Counted from the first letter of the stretch, positions 45,440 through 57,665 are shown. The stretch is DNA of 64,000 bases from Auricularia sp. M13 (GCA_037042915.1 CM073203.1:1178001-1242000); one strand, 5' to 3'. Notes: generated by a model from the letters alone, not told the origin. Made by a program: numbers and translations.

Positions 45440-48186
45440 TCGGGATCGTGTAGCTCGCGCATGGTAGAGGCATCCCTACCGCAGTCGCTGCTGAGCCACG
45501 ACTTTGACCAGGTCATCCACGTGGAACATTGATCTGGGAGCTCAACCACAAACAGCGTCAACTCCGCAGCCCTAGAACTCGTGACAGCGGCCATTCTGAC
45601 CGGTGTAAGCACAGCGCTCCCTCAAACGCCGCCTAACTAGCACGGCAAAATCAATATTCCCACTTTCCGGTACGCCCCTCAGTTTTCACATTCGGCGCCG
45701 TCCTGCTGGTGCGCGATGCCAGCCCCGCGCCGTTTGGCGCACTCGCGCCGGACTACCTCATCAGGAAGCCGTGTCTTCTCCCTGGGGCGGACTGGAGCCT
45801 CCATAGCGGTCCGCGCCCCAGGACCCATGCCCCCGATTTATTGCGCTACACCATCGCTCCAGAGAAGCTTTAGAGCCGATATAGTGTATGCTCTTCGGGG
45901 CTCTGAATCCAGTGTCCAAGGTGAACGCGTGTTAGCTGAAGGGGGCACCGGAAGCAAAATGACGGAATCGGGTCGGTTTGCTGGGAAGCTGGTTCGAGCC
46001 GACCTACCAACCTACCGTGGGAAGATATTCCCATTTTGGGAAGGTTTTCCGCAGGAGCCGGAAGCAAACTAGTTCCGACTTCAGTAAAGAAACTCCTTGT
46101 GATCAATGTAAGATAGGTTGAAAAGCTCAAAAGGCACTCTAAACTAATATACTTTGTTGCAATACAACATCTTTCATTAGTTTTCAGTGTACTCTACCCA
46201 CTCCAGCTCATGGAAAGGGCCTGGATGTGGTTCAGACAGCCGGGACTGACGTATAGACCTGTTTTGAGGCTCTCTTTCAGGAAAAATAGTGCAGAAAGGT
46301 GCATTTTGTTGAAAAAATTCGTCCAGAGCGGCTCAGCAAGCCGAGTATATGGGACTCCAGTTATGTTCGCAGCCCTCCGGGCTGCGACCTACCTACCTAG
46401 GTTTGGTTCCGGGATTTTGATCCCGGTGCCCCCTTGGTTAGCTGTTGGCTGCTCTTTTGGTGCTTTTCCTGCTCAGGTTCTTAAATTTCTTGCCGATCCC
46501 GCGGCGAAAACTATATCGGTGAAAATGGACTGTATTCAAGGAATAGCGTAGATACATATAAATGCGCGTGGACGAGACGGTGGGGCTCGGGAGCGACGAT
46601 GGGAGCGGCGCGGGTGTCAAGATACCAATGATACGCGAATTCACGAACATGTTGGGCCGTCTGAAAAGAAACGTTACATCGCGTTGGACTGCAAGACAAG
46701 TGCCATACCGAAACGAAAGAGCGCGTGGAAGCGGCACCTACAACACACGTATAACGACGTCAGTTCGTGTACATTCATATATATACGGCGGATATGTGCA
46801 CCTTGTGTGCTACATTGCGAGGTCATCTATGCGAAAACGCGCACGTCAGGCACAGCAGCATTGCTAGCAGTGACATCACGGCGTACCTATTGCCAACAGA
46901 CCGACACCACTGGGAATAGTAGCATCCACAGCGGTACTGAGGGGAATGGTTAAGCTCTCGGAGTCGCCGCAAAGTTGTGTTGCCTGCAAGATACTCAGGT
47001 AGGGAACTGTAGGGACAGGAAGACTTCAAGGCTTACATAGCCGCGTCACACCCAGCCATCGAAATAATGCCTGCCGCTGTCGAGGTGAAGAGCCGTCGTG
47101 AGCCGCCGATGCGACTCCGCACCGCAAAGCGATGGTGGGGGTTGAAAGGCAAGAGACGATTGAACTCCGACTCAACACGGAGCTGAGACTAACTTCGACA
47201 GTCGGCCGTTGCCACTTTCGGTGGTTGACTTTCAGGATTGCCTAGGTACCTACCCTCTAACCTTTTCCTCACGTCGTCTAGGAGCTCTTTACTTCTGCCT
47301 TTGATTTGAGGGCAGCCAACTGATGTAGCTGTAGATAGAACCGATTCTAAGAATGTGTCGTCAGAAGGACTTCGCACGATAGGTCACAGCGTCAAAACAA
47401 TGCTGCCATTTAGTGCAGTCCTTGTGGCTCACAGAAAGGTGCATACTATGGTAATCAACAGCAGTTGTCGATGCGAATGTCAGGTTGATATGCGTGCAGA
47501 AAGTGCGGCAGGTGCGGCATAGCGCAGACAGGTGCGCAAATTGATCGCACAAGGGACTCAGACGCGCCGTGTCACCGCGTTTCCAGCTATGAGATTGCCT
47601 TTGCATGGCCCTGGCACGCGCCAAGTGCTTCAAAAAGCTTAGCAGCGTCGGTCTGGTGGCATGAATCCGAATTGGACGCTTGATGACAGCGGCTATCAGC
47701 GTTCAACCTTCGAGAGACTACTTATGCCGCTTTAGGGCAAAACGCAGTTTCCTGATGCTGACGACGCACAACGCTTCGTCGCGCGCTGCGGTGCTCTACG
47801 GACTGCCCGGCACATTCGACCCCGCCTTACTCGCCTTCGAAGGGCAGACAAAGGATCTCGTGGCCACGGGCGAAAAGTTTGCGTTCGAGCGCTTTGCCGT
47901 CGCTGCGCCGGGATTCACAGGCGACGTCGTGACGTTCATCAGGAGAAGGACGCGAACTTTTGCGACCCACGATGGACTGCCAGAAATGTAGCTGCCGAGG
48001 GGAAGTTTATCCGAATGCCAAGTGTGTGGAATTTCGTAAGTACTGTTACTAGTAAAACGGTTGTGGATGTCGAGCTCCTCACTAATTCAACGATAGATAA
48101 TCCCGAACACTGGACACTGCCTGCAGTTGAACGCGCCCCAGATCTTCGAGAGCATCCAGGATTGGCTCGACCGCCACGCGTTTTGA
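45440..48186 (+). pseudogene. Decayed copy of the secreted alpha/beta hydrolase, split by an insertion
   Basis: The left part (about 45440-45758) corresponds to the middle of the hydrolase at 25207-26455: the GHS elbow region, LVTAAILTGVS in translated similarity, and FGALAPDYL. The right part (47758-48186) continues exactly where the left stops: LTTHNASSRAAVLYG, PGTFDPALLAFEGQTKD, FERFAVAAPGFTGDVVTF, and an end RHAF. The copy lacks the signal-peptide exon and carries several disruptions. Between the halves sits a 2.0 kb element at 45759-47757. The nucleotide match is high in the right part, so the duplication is not very old. Confidence 0.8.
45759..47757. mobile_element. Non-autonomous DNA element with CATCAGGAA terminal inverted repeats
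   Basis: An insertion of 1999 bp inside the decayed hydrolase copy. The left end is CATCAGGAAGCCGTGTCTT; the right end, read inwards, is CATCAGGAAACTGCGTTTT (15 of 19 matching). The empty site can be inferred from the intact copy (gactatctgacgacg): the bases CT flank both sides, suggesting a 2-bp target duplication. No transposase-like frame is visible inside. I cannot assign a superfamily. Confidence 0.65.
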
Positions 48187-50189
48187 GCTGAAGACAAACG
48201 GCTGATTCACGAGTTATAGGATAGGTAGTGCCTGCGAGCCCTCAGATAATGATAACAATGGCGAAGACCTCCAATTTGAACCAGCGCAGTGCAAAAAAAC
48301 AAATCGAACAGCCTAGTTCAAAGGAAGCCCCGATGGGTTGACAAGTGCACAATGAGGACGCGGCCAATGATTCGGCTGTAGTTTGTAAGTGAAAGGGTCA
48401 AGCCTGGGCAGCGTACGCAGCAATTTCAGCTCGAGCGCCAGTCCGCACATTAGTCAGAAACAGCGGTACTTTTGGCGTGCTTGACATCGAGGGCGCAAAA
48501 CATCGACTTGAGCAGTTTGGGAGCGTTCGAGTTGCGCGCAGGGTACGATGAGAAGAAATCACCAGCGCCGCGTTGTACATCCATGCCGAGCCCTTTCTAA
48601 GTGAAACAGGTCAGCTAGTTCAACGGTGAATAGATGACATATGCGCGATGCCGTGTGAAGTTGGATCGGGGTTGGTGTCACCTGGAACGCTTCAAACCCC
48701 GCACCTCTTCTTGTCCTTAACGCGTAGCCGATGGAGCAGCGCGCGATATTGCGAAGCACGGGCTCCGGCCCCGGATGATCACTTCTTCGCACTTCGGACT
48801 GTTAGTGTGCTATCCTGCGATACTTGGGGTCAATGACGCCGCTGGTCATATGTGCACCAATGGAAGCGCGGCGGCCTCCCGTGTTACCGGCGGCGAAACT
48901 GGGTGCAGTCACCTGCGCGCAAATGTCAGCGCCCCCTCAGGCTCCGAAGAGATCTGTCGTCCACTCTTGCATCGGGAGTAGCTGCACTGATCAATCGAGG
49001 CCCGGGCACTTTTTTCATCATGCTACCGATTGCGAGCAACGCTGGACCTCTTTGGCCATTATCTCCGTATGGTTGGTATTGCGCTTGCGTTACCGTCTGA
49101 AAGCACTGTTGGAACCGCGTTGCTCGTAGGCGCTCTGCGGCCCAGTCGCATGTGTTGCCGGTCTGCCGACTGGATGAACGTGCCTTGCTTCGAGTTGCTT
49201 CGCGCCGGGCACTAACAAGGAAGCGGTACCCCGGATTTTCAAGGCACATCTGCAGTCGATCCTCGTGGCCCTGGCTTGCATAATTGACGGGTGGCCGTGC
49301 GCATCACTCGCAGGTCATGCTACCCAGAGCTCGCTACCCATCTTTCACTTTGTGCGCCGCCTGAGGGGTGCGTAAGATCCGCCTGCGGGAGAAGATCCCT
49401 GGTAGTCCACATTGCTCCAACAACGCATCCGGTGACATGCATAGAGACTGGTATTGTGCGGCAATGCTCTCCACCCGCTGCCTTCCCGAAGACCGTGGCG
49501 GTCATGGGTTCCAGTTACAGGGTAAAATGGGCACCCTATTGGCGAAGACAAGCTATAGGGGCGCTCGGTTTGCTGCATTCTACGATCGAAAACGCTCGGG
49601 TCGTCGCCCCCGCACGTTGGGTATTACTTGCGCACCGTCGTTCTACGCGAACGGGCGGTGTGCAAGGGCATGGCTATATCTACTCTTGACTCCCACGTGC
49701 ATATTTTTGACCATGCTCACACAGAGGAACCTCGCTGTCAAACTGCCAGACCCGTCCGACATGGCAGCAGGGTATGCGAGCTTCTGAATGAAGTTACGTA
49801 GCGGCGCGGCGTCTCCCGCAGTTCGTAACTTGGACATGGAGCCTCTGCGAACCCTTCTTCCCGCGCTCCGTTCACTATCTTACCTCGGCCAGTCTCGCGC
49901 GCGAGTGGCTAAACGTTCACGCTGTCGCAGTCACCCAATCTGACCGCTCTGCACCCTGACTGGACCGAACACATGACACCTGTTCCATTCATTCTGCTGT
50001 CTCGCGGAGCGAATTCTGTGTGGGATGGCATTATCGTGCATGATACGACACCGGTCCGACGCGCTGCGCACTGGCGTACCCTCTCCCTTCATTCGCATAA
50101 GAACCACGGGTGCACCCGCCGTCTCGATTCTCATCCCTCAACAGGGCCCCTCCCCAGATCTCGGATCTCTCGTCTCCCCACTCGTCAAC
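48187..50189. other. Intergenic, nothing recognised
   Basis: Two kilobases with only short, unconvincing frames. The right end should contain the promoter of the alcohol oxidase gene. Confidence 0.5.
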
Positions 50190-53100
50190 ATGGGCCTTCC
50201 CGACGTCGTCGACATTATCGTTGCTGGAGGCGAGCTCTTGCGCACTGCCGTCGTTGCTTATGCTGATCCTCTTCAGGTGGCCCCGCTGGCTGTGCTGTCG
50301 CTGGGCGCCTCGCACGGGCCGATCCCAACCTTCAGGTCCTCCTCGTTGAGGCTGGTCCTAACAACAAGGACGACCCCACGGTCTTCACGCCTGGCGTGTA
50401 CCCGCGTAACATGCGCATTCTCGATAGCGACAAGGCCAAGTTCTATTATGACACGAAGTCAGTACACACACTCTCTCTCTCTACCTTCGGCGCCGCTAAT
50501 TACGGCATTCGCAATCTTGCAGCCCGTCTGAGCACTTGCGTGGCCGCAAGTCGATTGTGCCTTGTGCGCAGGTCCTCGGCGGAGGCAGCTCTATCAACTT
50601 CCAGATGTACACGCGCGCGTCGGCCAGTGACTGGGGTTGGTCGCTTCAACTGAAAGGTACAGGAAGAGGCTGATCCGCGCTGCGTAGACGACTTCAAGAT
50701 GCCTGGCTGGAGTGCCAAGGACCTCCTCCCGATCATGAAGAGAATCGAGTGCTACCAGAAGCCTGCTAACAACGTGAGACTATTTTTTTTTGACTGGCTG
50801 ATCATGAGCTTATCTTCATTTTTGCTTTAGGACACGCATGGTTTCGATGGCCCAGTCGCCATCTCCAACGGCGGATGGATCGCGCCCATCGCTCAGGATT
50901 TCCTTCGCGCTGCCGCAGCCGTCGGCATCCCCACGACCGGTATGCGTTTGACGAAATGGTGATTTTATCTTGTACTCAACTGCACGTTCTCCCAGATGAC
51001 TTGCAAGGTTCGCGAATGCCATCCTTTAGTTCGCGACTGCATTGTCTAACTGACTCCTGTCTGAAGATCTCAACACCTCGCACGCCGCTGAGATCTGGGC
51101 GAAATGGGTACGCGAAACCTCGCTGAACATCATCAATACTAACGCAGGCCCTCTTATAGATCAACAAGGACACCGGCAGGCGTAGCGATGCAGCGACGGC
51201 CTATGTCCACCCTGTCATGGCGGCGCAGACGAATTTGCATCTCGCTGTTAACTCAAAAGCGTCGCGCGTCATCTTCGAGGGCACCAAGGTCCGTCCCTTC
51301 GATGGTTTTGAGCGACTGTACTGAGCGTTCCTCCAGGCTGTCGGTCTCGCTTTTGTCAACACTAAGTATGTCTTACGCAACGCATTGACCGCCCACTGAT
51401 TGGAATCTCAGGCCCAACCACGGCACCAAGGAAACGATCGTCAAGGCGCGCAAGATGGTCGTTCTGACCTCCGGTACACTGGGCACGCCACAGGTCAGAA
51501 CATTTATGTTAATGAATGGGATCCTCAAAGCATGTTCAGATCCTCGAACGTTCTGGCATCGGCGGCAAGGATATTCTCGACAAGGCCGGCGTCAAGACCG
51601 TTGTCGACTTGCCGGGTGTCGGGTATGCTTGTCCATCCTGTGCGTCGTGTAGTCAGCCACTCACGCGCGAAAACAGCAAGCAATATCAGGACCACTACAC
51701 GACTTTCAGCGTCTTCCGCGCCCGTCAGTCTGAGCCGACGATCGACGATTGGCTGCGCGGTGACCCAGCCACGCATGAGAGGGTATACCACTCCGCCACT
51801 TGGCAGTCAGCATACTGATATTATGGCAGCTCACGCTCCAATACCAACTGACCAAGGGCGGACCGCTGGCCTCCAACGGCATCGACGCGGGCTTCAAGAT
51901 TAGGGTCTGCCATCTCATGGTTCATATTTATGTATAAACTCACATCTGGTACAGCCAACCGAGCAGGAGATCGAGGACATGGGGCCGGAATTCCGCAAGG
52001 CGTGGGATTCGTACTTCAAGGATAAGCCCGACAAGCCCCTCATGGTGAACGCGGTTTGGCTCGCAATATTGAACCGTTGACTCACTCACCATCGCAGTTC
52101 GGCTCCATCGTCAACGGCCACTTCGGAGGTAAGAGTCTTATGCGTTCCTTCTCTTACGTCGATGCTGACTGCGACACCCAGACCACTCGCGTATGTGATC
52201 GAGACGGATGCTGAATTTGCGATTTATCATTTTCTCAGTTGTCCCTCCTGGCAAATACTTCAGCATGGTGCGCGTTCATTAATGCGCCGAGTCACTTACT
52301 CAAAGGATCTCAGTTCCAATACCTGGAGTACCCCTTCTCTCGTGGTTCGATTCACATCAAGAGTGCGAACCCCTACGACGACCCCATCTTCGACAGGTGA
52401 GCTAGCTTGATTCCCCACATTCTACATCAGCAAGGTCTTACCTATCTTTTAGCGGCTTCCTCAACAACCCCGTCGACATCCCGCCCATCCGCGTATGTGA
52501 TCTCATTTCGATGACGACGGGCTGCTGACGACAACTGTACATTAGTGGTCGTACAAGAAGGTTCGCGAGATCGCACGCCGCATGGACGCGTACCGCGGCG
52601 AGCTCACGTCGTGAGTGGCGCTGCCGTCTCCTTTCGATAGAGCGTGACGGTCCGACAGCTGCCACCCGCACTTCCACCCTGCGTCGCCTGCCGCGACGGA
52701 GGACGTCGATCTCGAGACCGCCCGTGAGATCTTGGGCCCGCTCGCGCTCACTAACGGTACGTGTTGAAGTATAACACCCCTTGCGCTCGTCGCTGATGAT
52801 ACAACGAAGGTATCCACATGGGCACATGGAGCCGTCCCTCGAAGCACGAGCCGCACAAGGTCAGGGAGGACATCAAGTACAGTACGTTATTTCCAATCCC
52901 ACGGCTGCATGAACCATGCTGAAGATGATTGCCATTGCAGCCAAGGAAGACGACGCCGCGATCGAGTGAGTGTGCTGGCGGCACGTTCAAGTGGACCGTG
53001 CTCACAATTGCCGCAATGCAGCGACTGGGTCAAGGATCACGTCGAGACCACTTGGCACAGTCTCGGCACCTGCGCGATGAAGCCTCGCGAGCAGGAAGGC

Positions 53101-53429
53101 GTGCTCGACGCCAGACTCAACGTGTACGGCACGACCAACCTCAAAGTCGGCGTACGTATCACCGTTCAGCCTCGGAGTCCTGCTCTTGTCGTTTCCGACA
53201 CTGATTCGCGCCTCCAGGACTTGTCCCTGTGCCCCGACAACCTCGGCACGAACACGTACTCTAGCGCCCTGCTCTGCGGCGAGAAATGCGCTGACGTGCG
53301 TCGTTTGACTGCTTGCTAGCCACGTTCAATACCTAACCTGCCTCTTCCATACTGTAGCTCATTGCCGAGGAGCTCGGCCTCACGATCCAGAACCCGCACG
53401 CTGTGAAGCCGCGCTACACCAGTCTCTGA
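50190..53429 (+). CDS. aox: GMC-family alcohol oxidase (AOX type)
   Basis: A FAD enzyme oxidising short alcohols to aldehydes with H2O2 release. It starts MGLPDVVDIIVAG and is spliced through a GC-AG intron (50230-50276) to give GGGPAGCAVAGRLARADP, the FAD-binding loop. Many short exons follow: SIVPCAQVLGGGSSINFQMY (GMC signature 1), SDWDDFKMPGWSAKDLLP, DTHGFDGPVAISNGGWIAP, KMVVLTSGTLGTPQILERSG (GMC signature 2), IDAGFKIRPTEQE, KYFSMFQYLEYPFSRGSIHI and WHSLGTCAMKPREQEG (catalytic His). PDNLGTNTYSSALL supplies the catalytic Asn. The C-terminus is KPRYTSL, which is not an SKL-type peroxisomal signal. In brown-rot fungi such an AOX is thought to supply extracellular H2O2; that role is inferred. 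Confidence 0.9.
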
Positions 53430-53784
53430 GTCTGAGCTCTCCGTTGCTCGTTGCCGAGTGCGGCCCACAATTGTCTATGCAAGCGTCAGCCCGAGTCTTT
53501 CTCGCAAATGTACGAGTGTCCTGTATAACACCATCATGATGTGAATTTATGCCACTGTTTTTGCTCTGCGAGTCGACTTGAAGCTGCTTATCGGCCTTTT
53601 CGCCTCGTTAGAGAACCATACTGCGGCAGAATAAACATCCGGTAAGCTTTGAGCTCGTCAATCCGGGTGCTTCGGGGCCTTGACGTCCTTGACGACGGAA
53701 CCGAGTTGATAGACACTAGCCCGCACGCGATGGCCGCACAAATACGGCCATCTCTCGCGCGTACTGTGACAAGCCCGCGCATGC

Positions 53785-55353
53785 ATGGCCGACGACGCAG
53801 TGGCCGTCCGCGTCGCTATGAAGACGCAGGTCGCCTCGATGGATAACCTGGGTCGGTGGACTCCCCGCTTGATCACGGCGCCTTCCTCGCTGAGCTCGGT
53901 GCAGCATCCGCGTTTACGTGGACCGTCTACGACTATCGTGAGCATTACCAGCATGTGTTGTCGTTGCGTGGCTTACAACACCCTAGTTTTGACGCTTTCC
54001 GACGAGGTACTTCCGCTATCTTCTCCACTTCGACGCGCTATTGTCTGACATCTCCAAATGGTCGATTACATATGGGTACTCCCGGTCCTTGTTTCATGGC
54101 TCTTCTGCTCACCTATAGCTCCAGAGCAAACCAGTACACACCGGTAGTCTGCTGTTCTTTTGGGTGAGAAGTCACATCGCTATTGCTAACATAAGAGCTT
54201 ACAAAAATCTTCTACTACAGGTTCGATACTTCGGCCTGGGATCAATTATCTTCAAGCTCGCAGTGACGCCCAGCACAACCACTGCGATGCTCGGAGCGTT
54301 GGATGATCCTCCCACCAAAGCTGCATCGGCCGAGCTGCTAAGTTTTTTCCTAGTCTTCTCCGTACAAGGTTCGTTGCTCCATACGCTCAATACCATCTCG
54401 GAACTCACGCCCTCCATCCATAGTAATTTTACAAACAAGAGTCTATGCCCTATACAGTTCCAAGGCCATAGCCTACTTTAACGGCGCGATCTTCGCGGCC
54501 GATGTCATACTCACGCTCTGCCTCTGGGGACTAACACGCCCCTTCCGGTGCGCCCACGTGGAGCTCGGTATTGCGACAAAAGCGGGCTGCCGCCAAGGTT
54601 ACCCGCTCTATTGGATCCCAAGTGCGTCTGCTATCGCTTCTGCCTTGGACCTCACACGCCCGCTCATGGAAGAGTTCTAGCTGCCGTATTCGAAGGTTGG
54701 ATCGGCGCGCTGGCGATTTACAAGTTCTTCATCAGGCTGCGAACATCCAGGATAAAATTGGAAGGGCCCGACATCCTTACTATCTTCCTGCGAGATAGGT
54801 GAGAACTGACTTTCACTCCTCCGTGCGATCGCGTCCAGAAACTGACGCAGTAGTGAAGTGTAGTGCATTACGTCAGGTGCGAGACTCCGACAAGGATCCA
54901 GTCTCACTAGGGCTGACCCTCCCAGCGTTATCCTCGGCGTAGTCGTCTTCAATCTCTTGGTTCGTGCCAGGTTTCCCCCTCATTTCTTGGCTGAGTTAGA
55001 TATGTCCTCTCAGGGCGGCCACGGAGCTCCCGCAAACTCGGGGTCAGCACACTCAGCAGACCTACTTGAGCTTTCGATAGCTGATGCGTACATTGTCCCT
55101 GATGCGCTGGCAGATTCCTGCTAGCGAGTGTCTTCATCGGAGGCTCGCGCCTCGTCCTGCACCTCCGCAAGGCCTTTTCGCCCAGCAAGAACGCAAGTAC
55201 GTAAGCACCATCGAATCCGAGCTCATGTTTCGCCGCGAGACGCGCATGGGCACTTTTGTCGACGAGTCGTTCTGGGTGGACGACGAGCACTGTGACGACC
55301 GGCGGAGAAGACGATCCCACGCAGTCCAGTTGACCGAGCTGAGGAGACCATAA
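53785..55353 (+). CDS. DUF6533 multi-pass membrane protein, copy 1
   Basis: Exons assemble to ASAFTWTVYDYLLTLSDE and VDYIW, the DUF6533 signature. Then follow VRYFGLGSIIFKLAV, AELLSFFLVFSVQG, LTLCLWGLTRPFRCAHVEL, FEGWIGALAIYKFFIRLRT, GPDILTIFLRD, and the terminal FIGGSRLVLHLRKAFSP with a hydrophilic tail ending VQLTELRRP. Start chosen at MADDAVAVRVAMKTQVAS. The intron after LTLSDE appears to lack an AG acceptor before GTCGATTACATATGG, so this junction is uncertain. The family is abundant in Agaricomycetes and its function is unknown. It is a tandem paralog of the next gene. Confidence 0.75.
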
Positions 55354-55854
55354 TTGTATCAAAGATTAGGCAACGTATGTACTTCTAAATCTCTGGAATT
55401 TCGTCGACGAATCCTTCTGGGCGGCAGATGATGATGATGATGACTCGTGGAGGGGACGGCGATCTAGCACCGTCCACTTGAACTAAATGTAGATACATAA
55501 CGTTATTAGTCAAGGTAAGATGTAGTTCGAGGGCCTGTAAGAGTTTTAACTGTGAAATCCAGAGCTTGACGTTGACTGTGCAATGTTACGTAATTGCATA
55601 ATCTCTCACATCATCCTTTGTCGTCCGAAAGTTCAAGTTTCCAGCAAGGAAAGAATGCCACAAGCCAATTGGAAAGGTTTACCAAAGTGGCCTGACCCGA
55701 CGCGGAGACTGCGCTCCAGCGCCCGCGCGGACGTCCGGCGGTGCACTGTACATCTCAGCTGGCAGGGGAAGCATAAGCTCGTCACATTTGGCGACCGGCG
55801 AGCCGCGGCCACGCTCCGCCCCAGTCTTACCACTCTTGGTCACTTGCGCGTCGC

Positions 55855-57665
55855 ATGGATGTGTCGCCGTCCGAGCTCGCTGCGACCGTGCGAGCGCAGA
55901 CGCTCTCCATGGACAACGCCGGTGCGCGCCGCGGCAGCAGGCTTCATTTGGCTTGACAAGGACTCATGGGATTCTCCACTGGTAGTCGCCGGCATGGCAT
56001 GGGCTGTGTACGACTATGGTGCGTGCACTCGTGTTGGCTGCTGTGCGCTCTGCGCTGACGAGGCATCTGGCTTGTTCCAGCGTTGACGGTCAGCGACGAG
56101 GTGGGTGGATCATGCAAACGATGGCGCGTTGCTTCTGTTCTCAGGACAATCTTCGGATGCCAATCTCAGATTGACTACGTCTGGGTGCGCTGTATACTCA
56201 ATCTTTCTCAGGGAAATCATGCTCAACAGGCTTCGTTTGCGATTCTGCCCTGTACAGCGAAGACCCATCCGGAGCGGCAGCTTGCTCTTCCTCTGGGTTC
56301 GCATGCTGTCATTCAATACGTATAATACATGGCTGACTGATGCTCCCAATTCTCACAGGTTCGTTATTACGGTCTCGCAGTGCTCGCCTTCAAGATCTAC
56401 GCCAACTCCGCGAACAACGCATCCGAGTCCAACAGCACGGAGGTCGTCGCGCTCGCCGAGCTCCTCGGCTTCGCGCTAATCTTCTCCGTCCAAAGTACGC
56501 CCGCCCGCATGCACCGAGTCACAAGTGGCATTGCTCATGAGCGGAAACTCCAATCAAAGTCATACTGCAAACGCGGATCTACGTCCTCTACATGTCCAAG
56601 CGCGTCGCGACGCTCAACGGCCTCCTCTTCGTCGGCGAAATCATGCTCGTGCTCTACTCTGGGGCTCGCGCCGGCCGTTTGAGTGCTACCGCGCGCCGCA
56701 ATGCGATCAGGTCTACCCGCTCTTCTGGATTCCCAGTCAGTTCTCGGAGTGCGGTTGCGGTTGGCACGCAGCGCACTCAGACTGCGCAACATCATGGCGT
56801 GAGGCTGACTGAGACTTGATTCCTTTGATTGCACTAGCAATTGCATTCGAGGCGTGGATCGGCACGCTCGCGTTCTACCAGTTCCTATTGCGGCTGCGCG
56901 TACCGCGCCCGGTGGCCATGGGCGGGATGGACATCCTCACAGTGTTCCTGCGCGATAGGTAAAGGGATGCTGCCCGCGTTGTCTCCCAGCCTGACATTTC
57001 TGTTCAGCGTGATACACTACGTATTGTCCGCACTAATTCCTTATCCTCCCAGTCGATTGTAGAGCTGATTGACCGCACGTCGGACGGCAGAGTCATCGTC
57101 GGCATCGTCGTTTTCCACATCATGGTAAATTAAATCGCAGCCCCTCTTTGATTGTGCAGTATGCACATTATCTAATGCATTCATAGGCCAACTTGCAGTA
57201 CGCAGACAGCGACTCCGGGTCCGTCTTTTGATTCCTTTCCCTTCCCTCCCCCACTCTCTCTCCCGCCTTGCCCCGCTCCTCCCTCTCTCCCCTTCCCATC
57301 ACTACCATTGCCAGACTCTTCACTCACCACCGTCTCCTGACAGATTCCTCCAAGCAAGCGTCTTCGTCGCAGGCTCGCGGCTCGTGCTGCACCTGCGCCG
57401 GGCGTATTATAAACAGCTGGACGGCCGACTTGAAGACGAGCCGGACGCCAACGAGACGGGCACGCAGCTGGTATTTTGCAAGCCGCAAGACCACGGGCGC
57501 TCGCGCTCGGTGATGCTGGCACTCGCGCCGCTGGATGAGACGTTCTGGGGAGACGACCGCGACGTGTCGCATTCATCGGGGCATCGGCGGATTGCGTCGC
57601 GGTCACCGCAGCCGCAGATGTATCCGCTGCAGCGGCTGGCGACGGGACTGGAGAGCGTGCGGTGA
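55855..57665 (+). CDS. DUF6533 multi-pass membrane protein, copy 2, with an apparent one-base frame break
   Basis: Start MDVSPSELAATVRAQTLSMD. Exons give SPLVVAGMAWAVYDYALTVS, IDYVW, RRPIRSGSLLFLWVRML, VRYYGLAVLAFKIYANSAN, AELLGFALIFSVQ, VILQTRIYVLYMSKRVATLN and GLLFVGEIMLVLY. The expected WGSRRPFECYRAP (compare WGLTRPFRCAHV in copy 1) lies one frame over, near 56655-56660. It continues FEAWIGTLAFYQFLLRLRV, MDILTVFLRD and VAGSRLVLHLRRAYYKQ, with a long hydrophilic C-terminal tail (ETFWGDDRDVSHSSGHRR). The same domain order as copy 1 shows tandem duplication. Confidence 0.75.

Noticed and set aside
45864-45882. 19-bp exact match (gaagctttagagccgatat) to 44088-44106, linking the 2 kb insertion and the decayed LRR copy
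   Set aside because: Flanking sequence does not extend the match convincingly; it may be a captured fragment or chance.
45965-46010. GGTCGG ... CCGACC hairpin inside the 2 kb element
   Set aside because: Short and weak; not a terminator, tRNA or nested TIR that I can support.
53785-57665. Considered as a tandem pair of pheromone receptors
   Set aside because: The DYLLTLSDE/YIW signature and SRLVLHLR end are DUF6533, a different membrane family.
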